A stretch of 64,000 bases of DNA from Rhodobacterales bacterium LSUCC0387 (GTDB taxonomy: Bacteria > Pseudomonadota > Alphaproteobacteria > Rhodobacterales > Rhodobacteraceae), in NCBI GenBank assembly GCA_015689775.1, contig WVSR01000003.1, positions 232,808-296,807 on the forward strand. Direction: 5' to 3'. Each line of letters opens with the position of its first letter. The first letter of the stretch is position 1. Positions 35,604 through 44,620 of this stretch are shown here, piece by piece. The notes beneath the pieces were generated by a model. The model made no database searches. It was not told where the DNA came from and saw only the letters and a program-made list of their open reading frames with translations. Position numbers and translations under genes: made by a program.

Positions 35604-36346
35604 GCATCACACTCGACCAAATATGGCGGCACCCGATCAAGGGCATTGGCGCAGAACGTATTTTGGGGGCCTTTATGGCCCCCGATTGCGCTTTGCCGCT
35701 TGATCGCGCCTATGCGGTAATTGAAGTGGGTGCTGAGCCCTTGCAGGGGCAATGGCAGCCCTGCCGAAATTTCCTGCGCGGCGCAAAGGCCCCACAGCTT
35801 ATGGCCATCACGGCCTGCTGTTTGGACAATGGCACGATCCGCCTGTCACACCCTGAGTTGCCCGATCACATATTCGACCCAGAGGACAACCACAGCGATC
35901 TGATTGCATGGCTTGAGGCAATTTACCCGCCTGAGCGACCCGCCCCGATGGCGGTGGTCGCAGCGCCCAAATCAGGCATGACCGATGCAAATTTTGCCTC
36001 GATCTCAATTCTAAATCTTGCCTCACTGCGCGCATTAGAGGCACGGGCCGATTTGCCCCTTGATCCGCGCCGCTTTCGTGGAAATCTTTGGCTTGAGAGT
36101 CTCGCCCCTTGGGAAGAGCTTGATCTGATTGGGGCGACCCTTGTGATTGGTGAGGCGCGCCTAAAAATAGTAGAGCCAATAACCCGTTGTCGCGCAACCG
36201 AAGCAAACCCAGACACAGGGGTGAGGGATGTGCCAACTCTGCAAATATTGCAAAGCGGTTGGGATCACAGCGAATTTGGCGTATACGCAGAAACCACCCA
36301 GGCAGGGCATATCGCCCAAGGGGATAAAGTGGAGATTATCTGGTGA
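35600..36346 (+). CDS. MOSC domain protein
   Basis: 248 residues: an N-terminal MOSC beta-barrel-like domain (LDQIWRHPIKGIGAERI) and a C-terminal MOSC domain with the cysteine expected to bind the molybdenum cofactor (VEPITRCRATEANPDTGVRDV). MOSC proteins act as sulfur carriers or Moco-dependent reductases (YiiM, YcbX, mARC). Which reaction occurs here is unknown. GTG 35600 overlaps the yidC TGA, and the 3' end overlaps engB by four bases, so it is translationally coupled on both sides in an operon of ribosome and membrane biogenesis genes. Confidence 0.87.
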   Translation: MSITLDQIWRHPIKGIGAERILGAFMAPDCALPLDRAYAVIEVGAEPLQGQWQPCRNFLRGAKAPQLMAITACCLDNGTIRLSHPELPDHIFDPEDNHSDLIAWLEAIYPPERPAPMAVVAAPKSGMTDANFASISILNLASLRALEARADLPLDPRRFRGNLWLESLAPWEELDLIGATLVIGEARLKIVEPITRCRATEANPDTGVRDVPTLQILQSGWDHSEFGVYAETTQAGHIAQGDKVEIIW

Positions 36347-36999
36347 GTGCAGCCCTGCCTTTCGCGCTGGCCGAAGATGCCGATCAGATCAGCCTTGAAA
36401 AGGGGCGGCTATTGTTTGCGCGCGGTGCAGATTTTGTCAAAGGCGTTGTTGCCATGGATGGCCTGCCCCCGGCTGATCGGCTGGAAATATGCTTTGCTGG
36501 GCGCTCGAATGTTGGGAAATCTTCGCTGATCAATGCGCTGACAGGGCGTAAGAACTTGGCGCGGGCCTCAAACACGCCAGGACGGACACAAGAGATCAAC
36601 TTCTTCGCACTTGGCGAGAGCCATTATGTGGTCGACTTGCCTGGCTATGGCTATGCAGAAGCGCCTGTTGCGGTGGTCGAGAAATGGCAGAAATTGCTCA
36701 AAGCATATCTGTCGGGCCGCGTCTCATTGCGCCGCGCTTTCGTACTCATCGACACACGGCATGGGATCAAGGCGGTTGATGACGAGATCATGACCCTGCT
36801 TGATCAATCAGCTGTGACCTTTCAGGTCGTTATGACCAAAGCTGACAAGGTAAAAGAAGCTGAACGCGATAGAATTCTGGCCCAAGTGCGAAAGGCACTG
36901 TCAAAACACCCCGCCGCCTATCCCGAGCTCTTGATGACCTCTTCAGAAAAAGGATGGGGTATTGAAAACCTTCGGGCCATGATCGCAGGGCTTGCGTGA
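36343..36999 (+). CDS. engB: GTP-binding protein EngB (YihA/YsxC), ribosome biogenesis
   Basis: TRAFAC GTPase needed for 50S assembly. G1 is ICFAGRSNVGKSSLINALTG, G2/G3 lie in NTPGRTQEINFFALGESHYVVDLPGYGYAEAP, G4 is VMTKADKVK and G5 TSSEKGWG. 218 residues, full length. The start is a GTG at 36343 in a GTGA overlap with the MOSC gene. In Rhodobacteraceae yidC, MOSC, engB and argB form a recurring order. Confidence 0.95.
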   Translation: MSAALPFALAEDADQISLEKGRLLFARGADFVKGVVAMDGLPPADRLEICFAGRSNVGKSSLINALTGRKNLARASNTPGRTQEINFFALGESHYVVDLPGYGYAEAPVAVVEKWQKLLKAYLSGRVSLRRAFVLIDTRHGIKAVDDEIMTLLDQSAVTFQVVMTKADKVKEAERDRILAQVRKALSKHPAAYPELLMTSSEKGWGIENLRAMIAGLA

Positions 37000-37089
37000 G
37001 AACAGCCACCTTCACAGCCAAGCCTTACTGCCTTATGGAAGTAGTCGAGCGCGCCCAATATGGCGCGGGATCAGTTTGGAACGCCAAAG

Positions 37090-37953
37090 ATGAAGAAGCA
37101 GACAGCCAAAATGCGTGATTTTCTATCGACCGCCCGCACCTTGAACGAAGCCCTGCCCTACTTGCAGCGCTATCACGGGGCGATTGTGGTGATTAAATTG
37201 GGCGGTCATGCGATGGGATCAGATGAGGGAATGGCCTCATTCGCGCGCGATGTGATGCTAATGCGCACTGTGGGGGTGAACCCCGTGGTGGTGCATGGCG
37301 GCGGGCCAATGATCAATGAGATGCTTGAAAAGCTTGGCGTGACCTCCACCTTCACGCGGGGCAAGCGGGTCACGGATGCCGCCACAATGGATGTTGTGGA
37401 AATGGTTCTGTCGGGTCAGGTCAATAAGCGGATCGTGCAGGCGATCAACGCCGAAGGCGGGCGCGCAGTTGGTCTGTCGGGCAAAGATGCCTCGATGATC
37501 ACTTGCGCCATAGCCGACCCTGAACTTGGATTTGTGGGCGAGCCGAGCGAGGTGGACACCACCCTTCTGCGACAACTCTTTGAGGCCGAGATGATCCCCG
37601 TGATCGCCCCTATTGGTGCAGATCATGAAGGTCACAGCTATAATATCAATGGCGACACGGCAGCAGGGGCCATTGCCGCCGCCCTGAAGGCAGATCGCCT
37701 TTTGCTGTTGACCGATGTGTCAGGTGTCAAGAATGCCGATGGCGAAGTGGTGACCGAATTGACTGCCGCCGATGTTGAAGCCATGACCGAAAGCGGGGTC
37801 ATCGCAGGCGGCATGATCCCCAAAACCGAAACGGCCCTGTCAGCTGTGCGCGCAGGCGTTCGCGCTGCCGTTATTTTGGACGGGCGCGCGCCCAATGCCT
37901 GCCTTTTGGAATTGTTCACGGATCACGGTGCAGGATCAATCATCCGCGCCTAG
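37090..37953 (+). CDS. argB: acetylglutamate kinase
   Basis: Second step of arginine synthesis: phosphorylates N-acetylglutamate. The glycine-rich ATP/substrate motifs are [48 protein letters not shown] and [31 protein letters not shown], and the C-terminal [30 protein letters not shown] is standard. ATG 37090 (287 residues, [11 protein letters not shown]) is proposed; ATG 37060 and ATG 37111 are alternatives, and no ribosome site is decisive. It is 90 bases after engB, so it may have its own promoter. Confidence 0.95.
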   Translation: MKKQTAKMRDFLSTARTLNEALPYLQRYHGAIVVIKLGGHAMGSDEGMASFARDVMLMRTVGVNPVVVHGGGPMINEMLEKLGVTSTFTRGKRVTDAATMDVVEMVLSGQVNKRIVQAINAEGGRAVGLSGKDASMITCAIADPELGFVGEPSEVDTTLLRQLFEAEMIPVIAPIGADHEGHSYNINGDTAAGAIAAALKADRLLLLTDVSGVKNADGEVVTELTAADVEAMTESGVIAGGMIPKTETALSAVRAGVRAAVILDGRAPNACLLELFTDHGAGSIIRA

Positions 37954-37964
37954 TTTCGCTTGCG

Positions 37965-37986
37965 CTGCGCTGAGCAATCAGCGCAG
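37965..37986 (+). terminator. GCAA-tetraloop hairpin after argB
   Basis: CTGCGCTGA-GCAA-TCAGCGCAG: a perfect 9-bp stem closed by a GNRA tetraloop, 12 bases after the argB stop and eight before the next ATG. No T-run follows, so it is more likely an mRNA-stabilising or partial termination element than a full terminator. Confidence 0.5.
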
Positions 37987-37994
37987 GCTAAAGA

Positions 37995-38645
37995 ATGAAC
38001 CTTACAGACCTTTCACAATGCGCGCATGCCCGGCACCTTAGTATTTTGGGGCATTTCGCCCCAGAGGACAGTCACGGCCTAGGCCATGAGGTAAAAACCG
38101 TGGTGCTTTTGGGGCCTGATGAACCTCGCTTTTGGTCCGCGTTTAAAGGCAGCCCCGAATATCGTAGTGGCGCCCCTGATCCGATGGATCGTTGGTCTGC
38201 TCGGGTCATCGGTGACTGGGCCCACGAGATTGGAGGGGAAGCCTATTTTCCCTTTGGTGGCCCACCCTATGCACCGTTTTACCAATGGGCTTTGGTGACA
38301 GGTGCTGTATGGCCAAGCCCAATAAGGCTGCTCATCCATGCGCAATCGGGATTGTTTGTCTCCTTTCGCGGCGCACTTGGCCTGCCCTGTGCCTTGCCTC
38401 AGGCGCCCGTCCAAGACCACCCATGCGACACCTGCACGCACCAACCCTGCCGCAGCGCATGCCCTGTCGTAGCCTTTGACGGATCGGGCCATGATACGAT
38501 CCGATGCTACAACCATCTGAAAACAATGGCAGGGGCAGATTGCATGACCAAAGGCTGCAGGGCACGGCGCGCCTGCCCGATCTCACAAAACTTTGGACGC
38601 GTTGAGTCGCAATCACATTTCCACATGCGGAGCTTTCATCCATGA
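37995..38645 (+). CDS. ferredoxin-like iron-sulfur protein
   Basis: 216 residues, no named function recognised. The C-terminal third holds two cysteine clusters, HPCDTCTHQPCRSACPVVAF (CxxCxxxxCxxxCP) and DCMTKGCRARRACPIS, which would bind one or two Fe-S clusters. The N-terminal two-thirds (GHEVKTVVLLGPDEPRFWSAFKGSPEYRSGAPDPMDRWSARVIGDWAHEIGGEAYFPFGGPPYAPFYQWAL) resembles the uncharacterised ferredoxin-like proteins of alphaproteobacteria and, distantly, the QueG-type fold. It overlaps the SixA-like gene by four bases. Confidence 0.65.
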   Translation: MNLTDLSQCAHARHLSILGHFAPEDSHGLGHEVKTVVLLGPDEPRFWSAFKGSPEYRSGAPDPMDRWSARVIGDWAHEIGGEAYFPFGGPPYAPFYQWALVTGAVWPSPIRLLIHAQSGLFVSFRGALGLPCALPQAPVQDHPCDTCTHQPCRSACPVVAFDGSGHDTIRCYNHLKTMAGADCMTKGCRARRACPISQNFGRVESQSHFHMRSFHP

Positions 38646-39148
38646 CCCTGACGTTGATCTTAATCCGCCATGCAAAATCAGATTGGGGCGATGCAGGGTT
38701 GGATGACCATGACCGCCCCCTGAATGCCCGTGGAATAGAGGATGCACCGCGCGTTGGAACATGGCTTGAGGAGCAGGGGTATCGGCCTGATCATGTGCTA
38801 TGCTCTACCGCAACCCGCGCTGTCGATACATGGGCGGCGATTTCCCGATGCCTCAGCGGTGCGGAAATCGAAGTTTCCTATACGCGCGCGCTCTATCTCG
38901 CGATGCCGCCTGATATGCTGAATGTCATCAAGGCCAGTGAGGGCGGCACATTGGCTGTAATCGGGCATAATCCAGGTATTGGTAGCTTGGCGCGCTCGCT
39001 GGTGGCAACACAGCCCGAACACGAGAAATTCACCCTTTACCCTACAGCCGCGACGTTGTTCGTAGACTTTAACGCGACATCTTGGGCCAACATAGAAATA
39101 GGCGCGGGGGTCGCCCGCGCCTTTGTCACACCGCGTGACTTGCCCTAA
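38642..39148 (+). CDS. SixA-like phosphohistidine phosphatase
   Basis: Histidine phosphatase superfamily: the RHG-type motif is LIRHAKSDWGDAGLDDHDRPLNARG, with the second histidine in VIGHNPGIGSLA. At 168 residues it matches the SixA family, which removes phosphate from histidine on proteins such as phosphotransferase components or HPt domains. No such partner is adjacent, so the substrate is unknown. Starts within the end of the ferredoxin-like gene (ATGA overlap) and stops six bases from the convergent aapP stop. Confidence 0.85.
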   Translation: MTLTLILIRHAKSDWGDAGLDDHDRPLNARGIEDAPRVGTWLEEQGYRPDHVLCSTATRAVDTWAAISRCLSGAEIEVSYTRALYLAMPPDMLNVIKASEGGTLAVIGHNPGIGSLARSLVATQPEHEKFTLYPTAATLFVDFNATSWANIEIGAGVARAFVTPRDLP

Positions 39149-39154
39149 ACGGGA

Positions 39155-39955
39155 TCAGTGACCCAAGATTTGGCTCAAGAACAGCTTGGTGCGGTCATTT
39201 TGTGGGTTGGTGAAGAACGGCTCAGGCTCGTTTTGCTCTACAATCTGGCCTGCATCCATAAAGATCACGCGATTAGCAACCTGACGGGCAAAGCCCATCT
39301 CATGGGTCACGCAGAGCATGGTCATACCTTCTTCAGCCAATTGGATCATCGTATCCAACACTTCCTTTATCATCTCAGGATCAAGTGCCGATGTCGGCTC
39401 GTCAAACAGCATGATACGCGGACGCATACAGAGGCTGCGCGCGATGGCCACACGCTGCTGCTGGCCCCCTGACAGCTGACCTGGATATTTATATGCTTGA
39501 TCAGGGATTTTCACCTTCTCAAGGAAATACATTGCCGTTTCTTCGGCCTCTTTCTTTGGCGTCTTGCGCACCCAAATCGGGGCCAATGTGCAGTTTTCCA
39601 AAATAGTCAAATGCGGGAACAAGTTGAAATGCTGAAAGCACATCCCAACCTCGGAACGGATTTTATCAATGTTTTTGAGGTCATTTGACAGCAATGTGCC
39701 ATCCACAGTGATGGAGCCCTTTTGATGCTCCTCCAATGCGTTGATGCAGCGGATCAGCGTAGATTTCCCCGAGCCAGACGGCCCGCAGATTACGATACGC
39801 TCGCCGCGGTTTACAGTGAGGTTGATGTCCCGCAAAACATGGAACGAACCATACCATTTGTTCATATTGCGAATTTCAACCGCCACCTCATCAGTGACTT
39901 TCATCTGCGAACGGTTGATCTCACGATCTTGGATGGAGGGGGTGGCTTCACTCAT
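39155..39955 (-). CDS. aapP: general L-amino acid ABC transporter, ATP-binding protein
   Basis: ATPase of the Aap polar amino acid importer. Walker [24 protein letters not shown], signature [35 protein letters not shown] and the H-loop VTHEMGF are intact. 266 residues; the first 20 or so are a short polar leader before [21 protein letters not shown]. Fourth gene of aapJ-aapQ-aapM-aapP, transcribed rightward to leftward; it starts 12 bases after the aapM stop. Confidence 0.95.
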   Translation of the reverse strand: MSEATPSIQDREINRSQMKVTDEVAVEIRNMNKWYGSFHVLRDINLTVNRGERIVICGPSGSGKSTLIRCINALEEHQKGSITVDGTLLSNDLKNIDKIRSEVGMCFQHFNLFPHLTILENCTLAPIWVRKTPKKEAEETAMYFLEKVKIPDQAYKYPGQLSGGQQQRVAIARSLCMRPRIMLFDEPTSALDPEMIKEVLDTMIQLAEEGMTMLCVTHEMGFARQVANRVIFMDAGQIVEQNEPEPFFTNPQNDRTKLFLSQILGH

Positions 39956-39967
39956 ATCGGCCTCTCC

Positions 39968-41284
39968 TTAATGACGATCTGTTGCGAGCTTGCGCTCAAG
40001 ATATTGCGAATAGCGGGACATCGCGTAGCAAAACACAAAGAAGCAAAGCCCGATGAAGATGAACAATTCCCAGTAAATCCCGTTCCACTCGGTCGTGGCG
40101 CGGATCGCGTTAGAGAGACCGATTGGGTCAAGCAGACCAATGAACACCACGAGAGTTGTGTCTTTGAACAAACCGATAAACGTGTTCACAATGCCCGGGA
40201 TTGAGATTTTCAAAGCCTGAGGCAGGATGATCAAGCGCATGGATTGCCAGTAATCCAAGCCCAGACTATCCGCCCCCTCATATTGCCCAAGGGGCAGGGC
40301 GGCCAAACCACCGCGCACAACCTCGGCCATATAGGCAGCGGCAAAGAGCGTGACCATGATAATCACGCGGAGCATCAGGTCAAAATTCGTTCCCGGCGGC
40401 AGGAAGTAGTTCAACAAAAGCGATGCAGTGAACAGCCACACGATCAGCGGAACGCCACGGATCACTTCAATGAAGATCACTGAGAATTTGTTGATAATAA
40501 ACAAATCAGACTGACGCCCAAGGGCCAGCAAAATCCCAAGCGGCAAAGACAGAACAATGCCCGTGATCCCGATTATCAACGCCAACATGAACCCGCCAAA
40601 ATCCTTGGATTGAATATTTTCAATGCCAATGGGCAAAATGCCATCGACTAGTCCCGTCAGCGGGGCAACACCGAAGCGCCAATAGATCAGCGGCACAAGG
40701 ATGGTCGCCACAATGCCCGCCAAAGCCCCAAATTTCCGCGTGATCTGGCCATAGGCCAGCCATGCCAAAACAAAGCCCAGAGCCGTCAGGATTGGCCCCC
40801 AAATCGACCCGCCCCACAACAACCAGTAGCAAATGAAGGGCGACACGGCCGAGAAGATTGCCAATTTACGGCCACCAAAGTTGAACATCACAGGCGCAAC
40901 GGCGATGAAAAACACAATCAAAGCCACAACAGGGCGCCAATATGCCTCGGCGGGATAGAACCCAAATAGAAGTTGGTTCCAACGCTCGCTCAAGACGGCC
41001 CAACAGGCGACATTGCGGCCATCAGCGTAAAGTGCATTACGCACCTCACGGCATTCACTCAGTGAATTTGCAGTCCAAATGCCATAGGCGAACCATTGAA
41101 AAACATGGCTGACCACCCAATAGATCGCGAGCAAAGACAGAACTGTTAGGATTGTATTGAGGGGGCCAGAGAACAGGTTTTCGCGCACCCATTTCACTAA
41201 GCCTGATTCCGAGACAGGCGGGGCCTGCTCAGGCAGCATCTCGGTGCGCACATAAGAAACGGAGCTTTTCGCAGAATGTGCCAT
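39968..41284 (-). CDS. aapM: general L-amino acid ABC transporter, permease AapM
   Basis: Inner-membrane permease of the HisM type. 438 residues with multiple hydrophobic helices, and the permease EAA motif region near the C-terminus (EGADSLGLDYWQSMRLIILPQALKISIPGIVNTFIGLFKDTTLV). N-terminal extension of about 100 residues with further helices is usual for AapM. Forms the channel with AapQ. Starts one base after aapQ ends. Confidence 0.94.
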   Translation of the reverse strand: MAHSAKSSVSYVRTEMLPEQAPPVSESGLVKWVRENLFSGPLNTILTVLSLLAIYWVVSHVFQWFAYGIWTANSLSECREVRNALYADGRNVACWAVLSERWNQLLFGFYPAEAYWRPVVALIVFFIAVAPVMFNFGGRKLAIFSAVSPFICYWLLWGGSIWGPILTALGFVLAWLAYGQITRKFGALAGIVATILVPLIYWRFGVAPLTGLVDGILPIGIENIQSKDFGGFMLALIIGITGIVLSLPLGILLALGRQSDLFIINKFSVIFIEVIRGVPLIVWLFTASLLLNYFLPPGTNFDLMLRVIIMVTLFAAAYMAEVVRGGLAALPLGQYEGADSLGLDYWQSMRLIILPQALKISIPGIVNTFIGLFKDTTLVVFIGLLDPIGLSNAIRATTEWNGIYWELFIFIGLCFFVFCYAMSRYSQYLERKLATDRH

Positions 41285-41285
41285 C

Positions 41286-42500
41286 TCAGCGCTCTTTCAA
41301 CTTAACGGCGTTGTTATAGAGATTCATCACGCCCGAAATGATAAGGGATGTGACCAAGTAAAAGACGCCCAATAGCAGCATCCCCTCCAACTCGCGGCCC
41401 GTTTGGTTGATCGTGATCCCACCCAAGGTAGACCGCACATCCATATAACCCACAGCAATCGCCAAGGAGGAGTTCTTGGTCAGGTTAAGATATTGCGAAA
41501 TCAGTGGTGGGATGATGACGCGCAAGGCCTGCGGCAAGATCACCAAATTCATCGTGCGGTTGGGGCGCAAGCCCAAGGCATAGGCCGCCTCGGTTTGTCC
41601 GCGTGACACCGCTAAAATCCCTGAGCGGACGATCTCCGCGATAAACGCGCCTGTGTAGAGCGATAACGCAAACCACAAGGCAATCAGAGAGTTGCGGACC
41701 TGTAGGCCGCCCGTAAAGTTGAAACCGCCCAATTCAGGCAGCCGCAATGTTACCGGCCCACCAAGGATAAAATAGAAAATAACCGAAGGCACAAAAAACA
41801 ACGTCAAGGAAACCCAGAACACAGGCAGGATTTGACCTGTGGCCTCTTGTTTTTTGCGTGCGTAGCGGCGGAAAGCCCAAATTGCGACGAGCGACGCAAC
41901 AAACACCGCCACAAGCAAGGTTGATCCTTCCCCCCAAATCGGGCTGGGGATGAAAATACCTCGATTGGTAATCGCGATACTGTCGAACAGCATCATGGAC
42001 GCGTCCCCGCCTTCGCGGAAATCGCGCGGCTGTGGGGTGGCTTCGGTCATGACGGCGAAGATCACAAGGATCCACAACAGTAACGGAACATTGCGGAACC
42101 CTTCCACATAGACCGTCATCAAACGCGCTACGATCCAGTTTTTCGAGAGCCGCAAAACGCCTGCGATCACGCCGATAATCGTGGCAAGAATACAGCCCAA
42201 AAAAGCGACAAGTAGCGTGTTCAAGATCCCAATAATCGCAGCACGGCCATGGGTGCTGTCGTTGGAATATTCGATCAAGCGCTGGTTGATATCATAGCCC
42301 GCGCGCGATCCCAAAAAGCCAAAATTAAAATCTTTGCCAAGCGCGGACAGGTTTTGAACCGTGTTCCAGCCAAGCTGCCAAAGAAAGGCCATGATCATAA
42401 TGAAAGCGAATACTTGGATCGTCATTGAGCGATAGCGACGATCGTAAATCAACTGACCCAAGCGGAAGGGTTCAGAACTTGGATCCGGTATCGAAGCCAT
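41286..42500 (-). CDS. aapQ: general L-amino acid ABC transporter, permease AapQ
   Basis: Permease partner of AapM. 404 residues with about eight hydrophobic segments (MTIQVFAFIMIMAFLWQLGWNTV; IIGILNTLLVAFLGCILATIIGVIAGVLRL and others) and the EAA loop QTEAAYALGLRPNRTMNLVILPQALRVIIPPLISQYLNLTKNSSLA. It is separated from aapJ by 135 bases containing a stem-loop, which probably lowers its expression relative to the binding protein. Confidence 0.94.
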   Translation of the reverse strand: MASIPDPSSEPFRLGQLIYDRRYRSMTIQVFAFIMIMAFLWQLGWNTVQNLSALGKDFNFGFLGSRAGYDINQRLIEYSNDSTHGRAAIIGILNTLLVAFLGCILATIIGVIAGVLRLSKNWIVARLMTVYVEGFRNVPLLLWILVIFAVMTEATPQPRDFREGGDASMMLFDSIAITNRGIFIPSPIWGEGSTLLVAVFVASLVAIWAFRRYARKKQEATGQILPVFWVSLTLFFVPSVIFYFILGGPVTLRLPELGGFNFTGGLQVRNSLIALWFALSLYTGAFIAEIVRSGILAVSRGQTEAAYALGLRPNRTMNLVILPQALRVIIPPLISQYLNLTKNSSLAIAVGYMDVRSTLGGITINQTGRELEGMLLLGVFYLVTSLIISGVMNLYNNAVKLKER

Positions 42501-42598
42501 GGCGGAATCCTGTCATTAAATCAGCGTAAAGAAGTTTGAGTGCGGCACAAACGGGTCGCAACAATTTCAGCTTAATTTTGGATGTTAGAATAGAAGAA

Positions 42599-42619
42599 GG
42601 GCGCAGGAATGCCGCGCCC
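42599..42619 (-). terminator. stem-loop between aapJ and aapQ
   Basis: GGGCGC / GCGCCC (6 bp, 9-base loop) 16 bases after the aapJ stop, followed on the minus strand by TTCTTCTATTC, a broken U-rich run. Fits a partial terminator or 3' stabiliser that gives more binding protein than permease, as known for other binding-protein operons. Confidence 0.55.
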
Positions 42620-42635
42620 AACTTCCGTTCAGACC

Positions 42636-43655
42636 TTAGCGGAATGGTGGGCTGTAGAGCAGGCCGCCATCAGTCCACTGAGCATTCAAGCCGCGTGCAA
42701 GACCGATTGGGGTGCTTTCGCCAATATTGCGATCAAAAATTTCGCCATAGTTACCACCCGCAGAAATCACATTAACCGCCCAGTTTGCTTCCAAGCCAAG
42801 CATCGCACCGAGGTCGCCTTCAGTACCTAAGATACGGTTAATTTCTGGATTGTTACCTGGTGCAGCAGCTAGTTCAGCAACATTTGCCGAAGTGATGCCC
42901 ATCTCTTCCGCCGCGATCAATGCATTTAGAGACCAGCGAACAATGTCGCCCCACTCGTGGTCGCCGTGACGTACAAGTGGCCCAAGAGGCTCTTTGGAGA
43001 CAATTTCTGGTAGAACAACGTGCGCACTCGGGTCTTCAAAAGTTGCACGAGTTGCAGCCAAGCCAGAAGCGTCTGTGGTGTACACGTCACACGCGTTTGC
43101 CAGATACTGCTGCTGTGCTTCCGCGTTTGTTTCGATTGGCACGGGCTCGTAGCTCATGTTGTTCGAAGCAAAGAAGTCAGCCAAGTTCAACTCGGTGGTT
43201 GTACCAGTCTGGATACATACGGTTGCACCATCCAACTCTAGCGCGGAAGACACGCCCAAGGATGCAGGAACCATAAAGCCCTGACCGTCATAGTAGTTCA
43301 CGCCAACAAATTCGAACTTGAGATCAACGTCACGGCTGAAGGTCCATGTGGTGTTACGTGCCAACATATCAACTTCGCCAGAGGCCAATGCGGTGAAGCG
43401 GGTCTGACCAGTGGTTGGAACGAACTCAACAGCCATTGGGTCGCCAAATACGGCGGCTGCAACGGCACGGCATACCGCAACGTCAAAACCTTCCCAAACG
43501 CCACTGGCATTTGGCTCCGCGAAGCCTGTGAGACCTGTGGTTACACCACAGTTCAGGCTGCCACGCGCTTTGACCTCATCAAGGGTCGACGCTTGGGACA
43601 TACCCGCAGCCATACCAGCGACAGCCAGCGTAGCTAGGACTACAGATTTTTTCAT
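42636..43655 (-). CDS. aapJ: general L-amino acid ABC transporter, periplasmic binding protein
   Basis: Solute-binding protein with a Sec signal peptide (MKKSVVLATLAVAGMAAGMSQAS, likely cleaved after Ala22 or nearby). The mature protein has the family's LDEVKARGSLNCGVTTGLTGFAEPNASGVWEGFDVAVCRAVAAAVFGD and GVNYYDGQGFMVP. 339 residues. It is the first and probably most abundant product of the operon. Aap importers of this group take up a broad range of L-amino acids. Confidence 0.95.
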   Translation of the reverse strand: MKKSVVLATLAVAGMAAGMSQASTLDEVKARGSLNCGVTTGLTGFAEPNASGVWEGFDVAVCRAVAAAVFGDPMAVEFVPTTGQTRFTALASGEVDMLARNTTWTFSRDVDLKFEFVGVNYYDGQGFMVPASLGVSSALELDGATVCIQTGTTTELNLADFFASNNMSYEPVPIETNAEAQQQYLANACDVYTTDASGLAATRATFEDPSAHVVLPEIVSKEPLGPLVRHGDHEWGDIVRWSLNALIAAEEMGITSANVAELAAAPGNNPEINRILGTEGDLGAMLGLEANWAVNVISAGGNYGEIFDRNIGESTPIGLARGLNAQWTDGGLLYSPPFR

Positions 43656-43888
43656 GTTTACCTCTTCCTATTGGATCGCCCTTTTGGGCTGTTTCCTCAA
43701 TGGCCAGACGGCCACCTTCATATGAGTGACCCGCAGACGCGAGCCAGTGCTGCCTAATTGGGCAAATATACCGTCCAAGGTCAAGGCTTGAAGCTAGGTT
43801 TACGAAACGTAAAGCCTTACTTTATAGCATCCGTTCGCGGGATGCTTGCTGCTTGGGCAGATTACATATTCATTAGAAAAACAAGGCC

Positions 43889-44620
43889 TCAACCTATCCC
43901 AAGGGCCCCGCGCCCGCCTCCAAGGCTGTAAAAATGTGCTGCGTGAAGAAAAGCGACCTTTTTCTTCGCGGCCACATCCAAGGCTTCTTCGTCTTCGCCC
44001 CAAAGCTCTGCCTGAAAATTTTCATCGATTCGCGAAAGATTCCATGCCTCTTGCGGCGAGAACTGCCCTTTCGCCACAGCAAGGCCCAATAATGCTGAGC
44101 CCGAGATAGAAATCAGGTCATGCAATGCGGTCAAAGAAAAATTATCAAACAGCGAGAGAAGCTCATGCACCCGATCAAGGCTATCTTGCGGTTGCGGCAC
44201 GGGTAAAACGCCGATGGTGACGATCAAGGGCGCGTTCAAATGGCTTGCAGCCCAGTCCAAAACGGGGCGCCATCCCGCTTCTTGGCGTGTGGCCAATTCC
44301 TGTGGGTGATCGGCCCTGTGACAGAGTAAATCTGTCTCGGCATAGGCCGCTAGCATCGCGACAACCTCTGGCTTTTGTGCGCTGACCTTATCAATCGCGG
44401 CATTTGCCGACCGTGTGACAGGCATGGTGAGGGGATTAATCTCCTCGGCTTGGGCCATCCATTCTGCTGCAATCGCCTCGGCCATGGTTTGGGTTGGCAC
44501 AATCAACGGCGCCTTAAGCGGTGTTTTGACGGCGCGTGTGTCCAAGTGAACCGTATAGCCACATTCCACCGTTTCAACGCTGGCAGATGTCCAAAAACGG
44601 CGGGCTTTCCATTCGCTCAT
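43889..44620 (-). CDS. ATP12-family F1-ATPase assembly chaperone
   Basis: ATP12 is the assembly chaperone that binds the F1 alpha subunit in mitochondria; alphaproteobacteria keep the family. The match is RRFWTSASVETVECGYTVHLDTRAVKTPLKAPLIVPTQTMAEAIAAEWMAQAEEINPLTMPVTRSANAAID, then LLCHRADHPQELATRQEAGWRPVLDWAA. ATG 44620 (243 residues) follows GTGGAG and overlaps the stop of the HAD gene as ATGA. A 6-bp hairpin (GCATCC/GGATGC, 43827-43845) lies after the stop. Confidence 0.9.
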   Translation of the reverse strand: MSEWKARRFWTSASVETVECGYTVHLDTRAVKTPLKAPLIVPTQTMAEAIAAEWMAQAEEINPLTMPVTRSANAAIDKVSAQKPEVVAMLAAYAETDLLCHRADHPQELATRQEAGWRPVLDWAASHLNAPLIVTIGVLPVPQPQDSLDRVHELLSLFDNFSLTALHDLISISGSALLGLAVAKGQFSPQEAWNLSRIDENFQAELWGEDEEALDVAAKKKVAFLHAAHFYSLGGGRGALGIG

